Shown here one piece after another: positions 26,391 to 34,434 of a stretch of DNA of 64,000 bases. The notes beneath the pieces are model-generated. The model worked only from the letters and a program-made list of their open reading frames with translations, did not search any database and had not been told where the DNA came from. The DNA is from CBDCYS01 sp965226245 (lineage in GTDB: Bacteria > Acidobacteriota > Terriglobia > Bryobacterales > UBA6623). The stretch lies in NCBI GenBank assembly GCA_965226245.1, contig CBDDCL010000015.1, forward strand, positions 310,001 to 374,000, written 5' to 3'. Position 1 is the first letter of the stretch; every line of letters begins with the position of its first letter. The position numbers were made by a program, and so were the translations under genes.

Positions 26391-26411
26391 GACCTTCGGA
26401 CCGTTTTTTTT
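26391..26411 (+). terminator. Possible rho-independent terminator
   Basis: GGACC-TTC-GGACC can fold with one central A-A mismatch and is followed by CG and a run of eight T. It precedes the promoter of the small RNA candidate. Confidence 0.4.
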
Positions 26412-26442
26412 GCCACGAACCTATAATATTTTGGATTTGGGC

Positions 26443-26471
26443 TTGCATAGTGATATGAAGTTTGGTATAGT
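26443..26471 (+). promoter_or_regulatory. Sigma-70-type promoter of small RNA candidate
   Basis: TTGCAT at 26443-26448 and TATAGT at 26466-26471 with exactly 17 bases between them. Transcription would start near 26478, directly before a strong stem. Confidence 0.7.
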
Positions 26472-26477
26472 TTAAAC

Positions 26478-26609
26478 ATTGCCGGGGAGGCAACCCCCAC
26501 CAAAGCGAGACTAACCTCAACCAAAAGACCCCTGAAACATCCTCCCCGGCAGACCCCTTTTACTCTCCTACACTGACTTCGAACATTCAAGCCCGCAAGG
26601 GCTTTTTTT
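26478..26609 (+). ncRNA. Candidate small RNA, about 130 nt, unknown class
   Basis: Seen directly: a good promoter upstream, a perfect 10-bp stem GCCGGGGAGG (26481-26490) with CCTCCCCGGC (26541-26550) enclosing 50 nt rich in unpaired C and A, a short single-stranded part, and a rho-independent terminator. No ORF with a ribosome site is present. The C-rich loop and CCTCC segment could pair with Shine-Dalgarno sites, which is speculation. I do not recognise it as 6S, SRP, tmRNA or RNase P RNA. It lies upstream of dxr but is closed off from it by the terminator. Confidence 0.55.
26589..26609 (+). terminator. Rho-independent terminator
   Basis: AAGCCC-GCAA-GGGCTT followed by TTTTT; ends the small RNA candidate before dxr. 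Confidence 0.85.
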
Positions 26610-26643
26610 GTTGCCTCAACTGTGAACCGCATGCGCTGTGTTA

Positions 26644-26764
26644 CAAGTCCGACTACGCGAAAAAAGGGGACAGCCATGGACAGCCACCGATTCCAGCGTG
26701 GCACTCGTGTTGGAAACAATGGGGTTCCACCAGCGAGAATCGGATGGCAGTCCCCCATTTTCGC
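26644..26764. repeat. MITE-like repeat with inverted ends, copy 2
   Basis: Same unit as 14819-14931 (CAAGTCCGACTACGCGAAAA ... GAATCGGATGGCAGTCCC), here about 65 bases before dxr. It has a small internal duplication of GGACAGCCA. Confidence 0.8.
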
Positions 26765-26830
26765 CTGTGATGATAGAACCGCGGCGATAGTTATGTTAGC
26801 TTTGACTAGGGCGTCTCTCTCGAGGATCTG

Positions 26831-28003
26831 ATGAAGCGGCTGGCTGTACTCGGTTCAACTGGTTCGATTGGGCGAAATACTGCCCAGGTTGTCCGAGAGA
26901 TGGACGGGCAGGTCGAAATTGCCGCGCTGGCGGCGGGCGCCAATGTCGAAGAACTGTTAAAGCAGACCCTGGAGTTTCGCCCCAAGGTCGTGTCTCTGGC
27001 CGATCAGGGAAGCCGTGATCGCTTTTGGAAGCTGCTCAGTCAGCAGACAAGCCTGAACGGCTACCGCCCCGAGGCTCTCTGCGGCCCGGAGGGCAACCTG
27101 GCGGTCGCATGTGGCAGCGACATAGACATAGTGATGTCCGCTGCTGTTGGGGTGGCGGGACTCGAGGCAACTTTCCAAGCCGTCTCCCTCGGCAAGAGGG
27201 TCGCCTTAGCGAACAAGGAAGTATTGGTGGCGGCCGGCAGCTTGGTGATGAACGCCGCGAGAGCCTCCGGAGCCGAGCTGTTGCCGGTCGACAGCGAGCA
27301 CAATGCTGCCCATCAATGCCTGCGCGCGGGCCCGCGCAAAGAGGTCTCGAAGCTGATTCTGACGGCTTCCGGGGGGCCTTTCCGGACGATCTCCAAAAAT
27401 GAGCTGGCGAGTGTGACGCCCGCCCAGGCTCTCAATCATCCGACTTGGAAAATGGGGAACCGCATTACGATCGACTCGGCGACGCTCATGAACAAGGGCT
27501 TTGAAGTCATCGAGGCCTGCCATCTGTTCGATTTTTCAGCCAAGCAGGTCGATGTGGTGGTTCATCCGCAGTCGATTGTGCATGCTCTTGTGGAGTTTCA
27601 GGACGGCTCGGTGATCGCTCAGCTCGCGCCGGCGGATATGAGGATGCCGATCCGCTATGCACTGACTTATCCCGAGCGCCAGATCGGCCCCGAGGATCGC
27701 AAGCTGCGCTGGGATTCTGTGAGACAATTAGAGTTTGAGCCCCCTGACTATGAGAAGTTCCCGCTGCTCGCGCTGGCTTACGAAGCGCTGGACGCGGGAG
27801 GAGCCGCCGGATGCGTCTTGAACGCGGCCGATGAAGTGGCAGTGCAAGCTTTTCTTGACGGCAAAATCCCGTTCACCGCGATCGCGGATATTGCCAAGAA
27901 CACTCTCGACCAAATGCCTTGCCGCGACGCCACATCGGTCGCTGAAATCCTGGAAATAGACATCGAGGCAAGATCCGTGGCAGGCCGTTTCGCCGGCCGG
28001 TAA
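26831..28003 (+). CDS. dxr: 1-deoxy-D-xylulose 5-phosphate reductoisomerase
   Basis: 390 residues, the normal length. DXR converts DXP to MEP with NADPH, the first committed step of the MEP isoprenoid pathway. Seen: NADPH site MKRLAVLGSTGSIGRNTAQVV, KEVLVAAG, metal/substrate site LLPVDSEHNAAHQCL (family: PVDSEHxAIFQ), ILTASGGPFR, HPTWKMGNRITIDSATLMNKGFEVIEA and VVHPQSIVHALVEF. rseP follows 38 bases later, an arrangement common in bacteria (dxr-rseP), so the two are probably co-transcribed. Confidence 0.97.
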   Translation: MKRLAVLGSTGSIGRNTAQVVREMDGQVEIAALAAGANVEELLKQTLEFRPKVVSLADQGSRDRFWKLLSQQTSLNGYRPEALCGPEGNLAVACGSDIDIVMSAAVGVAGLEATFQAVSLGKRVALANKEVLVAAGSLVMNAARASGAELLPVDSEHNAAHQCLRAGPRKEVSKLILTASGGPFRTISKNELASVTPAQALNHPTWKMGNRITIDSATLMNKGFEVIEACHLFDFSAKQVDVVVHPQSIVHALVEFQDGSVIAQLAPADMRMPIRYALTYPERQIGPEDRKLRWDSVRQLEFEPPDYEKFPLLALAYEALDAGGAAGCVLNAADEVAVQAFLDGKIPFTAIADIAKNTLDQMPCRDATSVAEILEIDIEARSVAGRFAGR

Positions 28004-28041
28004 GTGTTGAACCTGATTCCCGCCACTGTCGGTATATAAAA

Positions 28042-29367
28042 ATGGGCGTTCTCGAAAACTTTGTTGCGTTCGTATTCGTTCTCGGCGTGATGGTGCTGAT
28101 CCACGAGCTGGGGCATTTCCTGGCGGCACGTTACTTCGATGTTCGTGTCGAGACGTTCGCGTTTGGGTTCGGGCCGCGCCTGTTCGGTTTCAAGCGCGGC
28201 GATACCGACTACAGGGTCTGCCTGTTCCCGCTCGGGGGCTACGTCAAGATGGCCGGGGAAAATATTGGCGAGCCGACCGAGGATCCCGGGGAATTCATGT
28301 CCAAGCCACGCTGGCAACGCATGATCATCGCGGTAATGGGACCAGTCTTCAATGTAGTTCTGGCTTTGTCGCTGCTAACCGGCTTGTTCATGGTGCGCTA
28401 CCAGAGGCTCGTTTTCGAACTGGAGCCGCCCCTGATCGGCTATGTTTCGGATCACACCGCGGCCAGCCGTGCCGGCATCCAGGCAGGAGATCTGATTGTC
28501 TCGATCGACGGGAAAGAGACACCCGCCTGGGAGACAGTTCGGCTGATTGAGATTGCGTCGCCACTGAAAACGCTTCGAGTCACGGTTGAGCGGGACGGTG
28601 GGCAATTGGAGTTTCCGGTCGCTGTGGAAGCCGAGAAGACGGCCGGAATCGGCTATGCCGGCTGGACCGAGGAGACGCCGGTGCGCCTCGGCCGCACGTT
28701 GCCCGGCCTTCCCGCCGAGAAGGCCGGCATTCAGCAAGGCGACATGCTGCTGGCCTTGAACGGGGAAAAGGTCAGCTCCTGGCGGCAAGTGCCCGACTCG
28801 ATCCAGCGATCACAAGACCAGCCGATTGAGCTGGAGGTTTTGCGCAACGAGAAGGTAGTGAAGATGCGGCTCACGCCGATTTACGACACTTCGGATGCTG
28901 AGTCGCCGGCCTGGCGAATCGGAGTGGAGTTGCGCCCGGACTATGAGAGGATCTCGACGCGTCTTGGATTCGCCGAAGCGGTCGAGCAGTCGGTGGACTA
29001 CAACGTCAAGAACGCCACGCTCATATTCGGCTTTTTGGCGGGACTCGTCGAGCAGCGCATGTCCATCAAGTCGCTGGAAGGCCCGATCGGCATCGCCCGC
29101 TTGTCGGGAGAAGCGGCGCGGGCAGGCTGGCCGGCGCTGATCATGCTGATGGCGGCAATCAGCTTGAACCTGGGCATCTTCAATCTCCTGCCCATACCCA
29201 TCTTGGACGGCGGCATGATTACTCTTTTGCTGCTGGAGTCATTGATCCGCCGCGACATCAGCATGGCGGTCAAGGAACGCATCGCACAGGCGGGTTTGGT
29301 CTTCATATTGGTGCTGTTTGCTTTTGTGATCTACAACGATATTCTGAAGAGCCTGCCTCCCGGCTAA
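28042..29367 (+). CDS. rseP: Site-2 protease RseP (M50 metalloprotease)
   Basis: 441 residues. HELGHFLAAR near residue 20 in the first membrane helix is the zinc site, and ILDGGM near residue 390 in a later helix gives the third ligand (LDG motif). Two PDZ-like domains lie between (AASRAGIQAGDLIVSIDGKE and PAEKAGIQQGDMLLALNGEKV). The FAFGFGPRLFGFKRGDTDYRVCLFPLGGYVKMAGE segment is typical. RseP cuts membrane-bound anti-sigma factors and signal peptide remnants in the inner membrane. It follows dxr and precedes an OmpH-like gene, the usual envelope-biogenesis order. Confidence 0.96.
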   Translation: MGVLENFVAFVFVLGVMVLIHELGHFLAARYFDVRVETFAFGFGPRLFGFKRGDTDYRVCLFPLGGYVKMAGENIGEPTEDPGEFMSKPRWQRMIIAVMGPVFNVVLALSLLTGLFMVRYQRLVFELEPPLIGYVSDHTAASRAGIQAGDLIVSIDGKETPAWETVRLIEIASPLKTLRVTVERDGGQLEFPVAVEAEKTAGIGYAGWTEETPVRLGRTLPGLPAEKAGIQQGDMLLALNGEKVSSWRQVPDSIQRSQDQPIELEVLRNEKVVKMRLTPIYDTSDAESPAWRIGVELRPDYERISTRLGFAEAVEQSVDYNVKNATLIFGFLAGLVEQRMSIKSLEGPIGIARLSGEAARAGWPALIMLMAAISLNLGIFNLLPIPILDGGMITLLLLESLIRRDISMAVKERIAQAGLVFILVLFAFVIYNDILKSLPPG

Positions 29368-29514
29368 CGTAATTTCAAGGCGGCTGCCGACCCCGGAGCC
29401 CGCGGCCTCCCGGTTGTGAGAAATACGGGCTAGTGCCAGCGGCGTCTTCCGTGTCAAAATAAAAGTCATCACACCCGCTTCAAGCTCTTCGTTGTGACAG
29501 GAGTGAATAGAAAT

Positions 29515-30036
29515 ATGCAGTTGAATCGAACTACCGGAATGCTCCATGCCCTGCTGCTCTTGATCCTGCTGGCCTCCAGCGCCGCGCTGGCGCAAGAGGC
29601 CTCGAAAGTTGGCGTCATCGACTTTCAGGCCGCTCTTCTGGGAACGGCGGAAATGCAGGCCAAGTCGAAGGAGCTGAATGAGAAATTCCAGCCCCGCGAG
29701 GAAGAACTCGCGCAACTCTCGAAGGATCTGCAGGACTTGCAGCAAAAGCTTCAGTCCGCCGGCGGCAACGAAGCCATGAACTTGCAGAACCAAGCGCAGC
29801 GGAAGCAAAGGGAAGCGCAGAGGAAGCAAGAGGACCTGCAGTCTGATTTCGATTACGACCGCAATGAGATCTTGCAAAGCGGAGCTCGCGCCATGCGGGA
29901 CGTGATCTCCAAGCTTGCTGAAGAAAAAGGGCTGGATATAGTCGTAGACGTCACCAACACCTTTTTCTTCAGACCCGCACTGAACCTGACGGCCGCGGCT
30001 ACTGAAGCCTACAACCAGCAAAAACAGGCGCCATAG
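29515..30036 (+). CDS. OmpH/Skp-like periplasmic chaperone
   Basis: 173 residues from the ATG at 29515; AGGAG lies at 29498, 12 bases in front, and a GTG at 29503 is a second choice. A signal peptide (LHALLLLILLASSAALAQ) is followed by KVGVIDFQAALLGTAEMQ, the usual first strand of the OmpH family, then a long charged coiled coil (EELAQLSKDLQDLQQKLQ...) and a C-terminal strand GLDIVVDVTNTFFF. Skp-type trimers hold unfolded outer membrane proteins in the periplasm. Position after rseP fits. The half-motif GAGAAATACGGGCTAG of a dispersed repeat lies upstream at about 29420. Confidence 0.88.
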   Translation: MQLNRTTGMLHALLLLILLASSAALAQEASKVGVIDFQAALLGTAEMQAKSKELNEKFQPREEELAQLSKDLQDLQQKLQSAGGNEAMNLQNQAQRKQREAQRKQEDLQSDFDYDRNEILQSGARAMRDVISKLAEEKGLDIVVDVTNTFFFRPALNLTAAATEAYNQQKQAP

Positions 30037-30069
30037 CCGCCGCGGAGCGTTCCGCGGCGAATTGGCAAC

Positions 30070-30630
30070 ATGGGTTACCTGGACGATTATTCAACGGTCA
30101 CTGGCGCTCGGCGTGAGACGATTCACAAAGCCCTGCTGGTCGCGCTGTTGATTTCAGTCGTTGGGGGCGGCCTGCTTTACTTTTGGTTCAAGAATTTCTT
30201 CGAGGAGCGGCAAGTCCAGCAGTTCCTTTCCCGGCTTCAGGAAAACCACTACGCCGAGGCCTATGTGCATTGGGGCTGCAGCGTGGAAGAGCCTTGTCCT
30301 GACTATACGTATGAAGACTTTCTGGAAGACTGGGGCCCGGACAGCCCGCTGGGAACGGTGAGGAGCTTCGATTTAGGACGGTCCACCGAACTCGACACCG
30401 GCGTCATTATCGAGATCGAGATCAATGGGAAGTTGCAACCCGAGCTGTGGGTGGAGAAGGGGACGCAGATCGTCGGCTTCTCTCCGTATCACTTCCGGCG
30501 AACGGGCAGGTCCTCGGGCGCTGGGCTTCATCACCCCCATACCGCCTTCGCCCAGCTTCTCGAGAATGAGGTAGTGGGAGATGGTCGGCCTCACTCCGGG
30601 AAGCCGATGCGCCGCAGCAGCTCCTGGTAG
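30070..30630 (+). CDS. Single-pass membrane protein of unknown function, tail replaced
   Basis: 186 residues. Residues 1-25 are polar, then comes one membrane helix (ALLVALLISVVGGGLLYFWF), then an extracytoplasmic domain of about 100 residues (QFLSRLQENHYAEAYVHWGC...YTYEDFLEDWGPDSPLGTVRSFDL...VIIEIEINGKLQPELWVEKG). This looks like small NTF2-like or DUF4864-type accumulation domains, but I do not recognise it firmly. The last 40 or so residues after HFRRTGRS are antisense to a kinase fragment on the other strand, so the native end near 30510 was lost in a rearrangement. It follows the OmpH-like gene in the same direction. Confidence 0.6.
   Translation: MGYLDDYSTVTGARRETIHKALLVALLISVVGGGLLYFWFKNFFEERQVQQFLSRLQENHYAEAYVHWGCSVEEPCPDYTYEDFLEDWGPDSPLGTVRSFDLGRSTELDTGVIIEIEINGKLQPELWVEKGTQIVGFSPYHFRRTGRSSGAGLHHPHTAFAQLLENEVVGDGRPHSGKPMRRSSSW
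30535..30593 (-). pseudogene. Start of a second Ser/Thr kinase gene, cut after about 20 codons
   Basis: The GTG at 30593 overlaps the stop of the kinase gene above it and reads RPTISHYLILEKLGEGGMGV, the first strand and glycine loop of a Pkn-type kinase (compare TISHYKILEKIGEGGMGVVYKA at 32095). After GMGV the similarity ends. So two kinase genes once lay in tandem and the second lost nearly everything. Confidence 0.75.
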
Positions 30631-32095
30631 CGCGGGTCTTGAGTGAAAGCCTCGTTTGCCCACGGGTACTGCTTGAGGCTCACGAGCAGACCGTCGCGCT
30701 CCTCGAAGGCTGTATCCAGCCACTGGAACGCTTGATTGAAGTCACCCAGTTCCACATAAACCCAGGCGATGGGTGGGGCGGCGCAGTACCTTTCCGCTCG
30801 CAAGTCCTTGAGCTTGTCGATCGTCCGTAGCGCCTCCTCCTGGCGCCCCGCGACAGCCTGGCGCATTCCGAGGTGCACCAGCGTGATAGGGTCTTTCGGG
30901 GCAAGCGGCACGGCAGCTTCGATCGTTCCGAGTGCTTCGTCCGGACGGCTGGGTTTCTCCGGAGGCATCGATCAGCTCGACCGTGATGCGCAGCCGGCTG
31001 CCCGCGCGACGGATCAGTGCCGGTCAGCACGCAGCCGACATTCAGTTTCTCGGCGACCTGCCTTACTGCCGTGCTCTCCCCTTTGAAGCGAAACGCAGAA
31101 GCGCGGGGCGTAACCCGCAAACCCTCGACCTTCCCCAAAGCGCTGATGATGTCTTCGGTGACGCCGTCGCTGAAGTATTCGTCGTCCTCGTCCCGGCTGC
31201 GGTTCTCAAACGGCAGGACCGCAATCGAGGGACGCGCGTCCCTTGTCCCCGACGACTGCCGCTTTCCCTCACTCGATTCCCGGCTTCGCTTCAATGCACC
31301 CAGATCGGCAAGCAAGTCGCTGACGGTTTGATAACGCTCGTCAGCCCGTTTGGTCAAGCACTTGTTGGCAATGCGCTCCAATTCGGGTGGAATGCCGGTG
31401 CGCAAGGCCGTGATCGGTTCCGGCGCCTCATGGAGAATCGAGTACAGGATTGCCTGCTCGTAATGGCCTTGGAACGGCGCTTGCCCGGTGGCCATTTCAT
31501 ACAGCACCACGCCCAAGGCCCAGATGTCCGTGCGATGGTCAGTTTTCTCGCCGGTCGTCTGCTCCGGCGACATGTAGGCCGAGGTGCCGACGGTCGTTCC
31601 CTCGCGCGTGAGCTTCGATGCCGCCGAGGCGATTTGCGCCAACCCGAAATCCATCAGCACCGCCTGACCGGCCGTGGTGTCCATGATGTTGGCCGGCTTG
31701 ATGTCGCGGTGGACGACGCCCTTGCTGTGCGCCTCCTGCAAACCCCGCGCTACCTGGATAGCGATGTCGAGCAGGCGGTCGAGGCTTAGCGGCCCTTTCT
31801 CGATTTGTTTTCGTAGTTCCTCGCCTTCCAGGTAGGCCATCACGATGAACGTGTGGCCGTCGGCCTCGTCGATCTCGTGGATCGTGCAGATGTTCGGGTG
31901 CTGCAATGCAGCCGCCGCCCGCGCCTCGCGAAGAAACCGCGCCTTGGCTTCCTCGTCCCCCAGCAAGTTTGACGGCAGGAACTTGAGGGCGACCGGACGC
32001 TGGAGCTTTAGGTCTTGGGCCTTATAAACCACACCCATCCCGCCTTCACCGATTTTTTCGAGGATCTTGTAGTGGGAGATGGTCTGGTCGATCAT
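30591..32095 (-). pseudogene. Ser/Thr kinase-TolB-TPR receptor with internal deletion and frameshift
   Basis: From the ATG at 32095 the kinase domain is whole: GEGGMGVVYKAQD, VALKFL (Lys), VVHRDIKPANIM, LMDFGLA, YMSPEQ, DIWALGVVLYEM. The TolB-like part follows (SIAVLPFENRSRDEDDEYFSDGVTEDIISALGK...GCVLTGT) and breaks at about 31010. In another frame, from about 30968 to 30591, the C-terminal TPR end resumes (ALGTIEAAVPLAPKDPITLVHLGMRQAVAGRQ...YQELLRRIGFPE). The middle TPR part, present in the related gene at 55476, is deleted. The still-open kinase frame would end at 30680 with an unrelated arginine-rich tail. A functional soluble kinase fragment is possible. No membrane helix is seen, unlike the relative at 55476. 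Confidence 0.8.
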
Positions 32096-32174
32096 TGGTT
32101 TGGGAAACCCCACCAGTTTAGCTGGCGCCTTTTGCCTTTCGCACCAGTATAGCCTCCCCTACGAGTCGCCGAGC

Positions 32175-32204
32175 TTGCGTTCAGCTCAGCCAACGCTTTA
32201 CAAT
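32175..32204 (+). promoter_or_regulatory. Probable promoter of rimP-nusA-infB operon
   Basis: TTGCGT (32175-32180) and TACAAT (32199-32204), spacing 18. A start near 32211 would give a leader of about 75 nt containing the terminator-like hairpin below. Confidence 0.55.
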
Positions 32205-32246
32205 GATAGGTCGCCTGCACGGTATCGTCGCGCTAGGAAGTGGGCT

Positions 32247-32271
32247 CTGGCCCACTTTTTTATTATGGGGC
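32247..32271 (+). terminator. Terminator-like hairpin in the rimP leader
   Basis: AGTGGGC-TCTG-GCCCACT followed by TTTTTT. It lies between the promoter and the rimP start, so it may be an attenuator or the end of a short leader RNA. Confidence 0.7.
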
Positions 32272-32284
32272 GTTAGTTGCTGAG

Positions 32285-32749
32285 ATGGCGATGGGAAACA
32301 TTCAGGAGAAAATCGCTCAAATCGCGGAGCGGGTAGCGTCATCGGAAGGCATCGAGTTGGTCGAGGTTGAGTGCAAAGGCAACATAGGAAGCCGCATCGT
32401 CCGGGTTTTCATTGACAAGCCCGGCGGAGTCAACCACACCGATTGTGAATTGATCTCGCGTCAGGTAGGAACGATCCTCGACGTGGAGGAGGTCGTTCCG
32501 GGACGCTACACGCTGGAAGTGTCGTCACCGGGACTGGACCGTAAATTATTGAAATTAAGCGACTACGAGCGCTTCTCGGGAAGAAAGGCGCGACTCAAGC
32601 TGCAGCAGCCCGTCAATGGCCGCCGCCAGTTTACGGGACGGTTGCTTGGTTGTGAGCGGGGGGAAGTCGTCCTCGAACTTGCGGAGAAAGATGTGGTTCG
32701 CGTCCCTTTCGCGAGTGTCGAAAGCGCCCGTTTGATTGTGGAGTTTTAA
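32285..32749 (+). CDS. rimP: Ribosome maturation factor RimP
   Basis: 154 residues from the ATG at 32285 (a second ATG is six bases later); the longer open frame upstream is made of leader hairpin sequence. RimP helps assemble the 30S subunit. Seen: IAERVASSEGIELVEVECKGNIGSRIVRVFIDKPGGVNHTDCELISRQVGTILDVEEVVPGRYTLEVSSPGLDRKL, the typical RimP N-terminal domain, then the SH3-like C-terminal domain with GRKARLKLQQPVNGRRQFTGRLLGCERGEVVLEL. First gene of the rimP-nusA-infB operon. Confidence 0.95.
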   Translation: MAMGNIQEKIAQIAERVASSEGIELVEVECKGNIGSRIVRVFIDKPGGVNHTDCELISRQVGTILDVEEVVPGRYTLEVSSPGLDRKLLKLSDYERFSGRKARLKLQQPVNGRRQFTGRLLGCERGEVVLELAEKDVVRVPFASVESARLIVEF

Positions 32750-32779
32750 AAACGCCTCATCGAGGTCGAAGAGGTCGAA

Positions 32780-34426
32780 ATGGACACACTCCTTAGCAAC
32801 ATTGAGGACTTAAGCAAAGCAAAGGGCATCGACCCGGCGATTGTGATCGATGCCGTCAAGGATGCAATCGTCGTGGCGGCCCGCAAGTATTACAAGACGA
32901 CGGAAGAGCTCGTGGCGGAGTTCAACCCCGACGACGGGCGGGTTCAGCTTTTCGCCGTCAAGACCGTCACGGACCTGGTGTCCAACCCGACCAAGGAAGT
33001 CAGCTTGACCGAGGCCCGGCGGAGTGATCCGGACGCCGAGCCGGGGAGCACGATTCGATATGCCAAGCCCACCGACGGGTTGGGGCGGATTTCCGCGCAA
33101 CTCGCCAAACAGGTGATCTTCCAGAAGATCAGGGAGGCGGAGCGCGATACAATCTTCGCCGAGTACTCCGACCGCATCGGCGAGATCATCAGTTGTACCA
33201 TCAAGCGCATCGAGGGTCCGGACATGATCGTCGATATCGGGCGCACCGAGGCGCGCCTGCCGAGGCGCGAGCAGTCCAGGCTGGAGAGTTTCTCGCCCGG
33301 AGACCGCGTCCGCGTCGTGATCAAAGCCATCGAGAAGGCGGGACGCGGTCCCGCCATGGTGGTTTCCCGGGCCGATGAGGCGCTCGTCAAGACCCTTTTC
33401 GAGCAAGAAGTGCCTGAGATCTACGACGGCACGGTGCAGATTCGCGCTTGCGCCCGCGAAGCCGGCGAGCGAACCAAGATCGCGGTGCAATCACGAGACC
33501 GGGACGTAGACGCAGTCGGCGCCTGTGTCGGCATGAAGGGCATGCGGGTGCAGTCCATCATTCGAGAATTGCGCGGAGAAAAGATCGACATCATTCAATA
33601 CTCCGAAGATGGAGTCGACATGGTGTCGCGGGCATTGAGCCCGGCGGCGATCAGCCGCGTCACGGTCCTCGATTCCGTCCAGAAGCATCTGGAGGTCGTC
33701 GTGGACGACACCCAGCTTTCGCTGGCGATCGGGAAGCGGGGACAGAATGTGCGTCTGGCCGCCCGCTTGATCGGCTGGCGCATAGACATCAAGAGCGAAG
33801 AGGAGAAACGGCAAGAGGTTGAATCAGCCATGGAAGCCATGGTTGGCGCCGGCACCCCCGTGAGCGTGCTGATCGACCATGGCTTGGGAGAAAAGCTGAC
33901 GGACATGCTCCTCGAAGCGGGAGCCACGACTGTCGAGCACCTGGCGGATATGACTCCGGAACAACTTCAGCTCATCCCGGGCGTAGACCCCAAGATCGTC
34001 GAGAAGATTCAACTATCGGTTAATGCCTTCTACTCGCAGTTTGACGCTGCCGGGGGGCTTCCTGAATCCCCTGAAGTACAAGAGCCAGCCGAAGAAATCG
34101 AAGAACCCGAACAGGCCCTCGCCGCACCCGTTTCCGCGGAACAGCCAGTGGTGGAGGCTCGCGCCGCGGTCATGCCGGGTCTGCCTGTCGAGGGCGCCGG
34201 CGCCGATGATTTCGAAATGGATGAGGGGGCTGAACCGCCGGACGACTTTGATAACATGGAGCTAGCGGGGTCTGTCACCGAAACGGCTGAGGCCGAGGCG
34301 GAAGCGGCCGTTGCAAACGAAGTATCGTCGGAAGCGCTGGAGGATGCGTCGCGGGAGCCGTCAATCCAAGAAAAGACTCCTGCGACCGAGGAGATCGGCG
34401 ATGAGATGATGACGTCGAAGGAGTAG
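32780..34426 (+). CDS. nusA: Transcription elongation/termination factor NusA
   Basis: 548 residues. Order: N-terminal RNA polymerase-binding domain (IDPAIVIDAVKDAIVVAARKYY), S1 domain (GEIISCTIKRIEGPDMIVDIGRTEARLPRREQ), two KH domains (VGACVGMKGMRVQSIIRELRGEKIDIIQY and LAIGKRGQNVRLAARLIGWRIDIKS), then a helix-hairpin-helix part (LGEKLTDMLLEAGATTVEHLADMTPEQLQLIPG). The last 110 or so residues form a long Glu/Ala-rich acidic tail not found in short NusA forms. It controls pausing, termination and antitermination. Nine bases separate it from infB. Confidence 0.97.
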   Translation: MDTLLSNIEDLSKAKGIDPAIVIDAVKDAIVVAARKYYKTTEELVAEFNPDDGRVQLFAVKTVTDLVSNPTKEVSLTEARRSDPDAEPGSTIRYAKPTDGLGRISAQLAKQVIFQKIREAERDTIFAEYSDRIGEIISCTIKRIEGPDMIVDIGRTEARLPRREQSRLESFSPGDRVRVVIKAIEKAGRGPAMVVSRADEALVKTLFEQEVPEIYDGTVQIRACAREAGERTKIAVQSRDRDVDAVGACVGMKGMRVQSIIRELRGEKIDIIQYSEDGVDMVSRALSPAAISRVTVLDSVQKHLEVVVDDTQLSLAIGKRGQNVRLAARLIGWRIDIKSEEEKRQEVESAMEAMVGAGTPVSVLIDHGLGEKLTDMLLEAGATTVEHLADMTPEQLQLIPGVDPKIVEKIQLSVNAFYSQFDAAGGLPESPEVQEPAEEIEEPEQALAAPVSAEQPVVEARAAVMPGLPVEGAGADDFEMDEGAEPPDDFDNMELAGSVTETAEAEAEAAVANEVSSEALEDASREPSIQEKTPATEEIGDEMMTSKE

Positions 34427-34434
34427 CCGCTGTC

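Noticed and set aside
26220..26411. Known structured RNA (SRP, 6S, RNase P, tmRNA or riboswitch) before the small RNA candidate
   Set aside because: I compared the conserved segments I know by eye and found none that fit; only a terminator-like end is visible.
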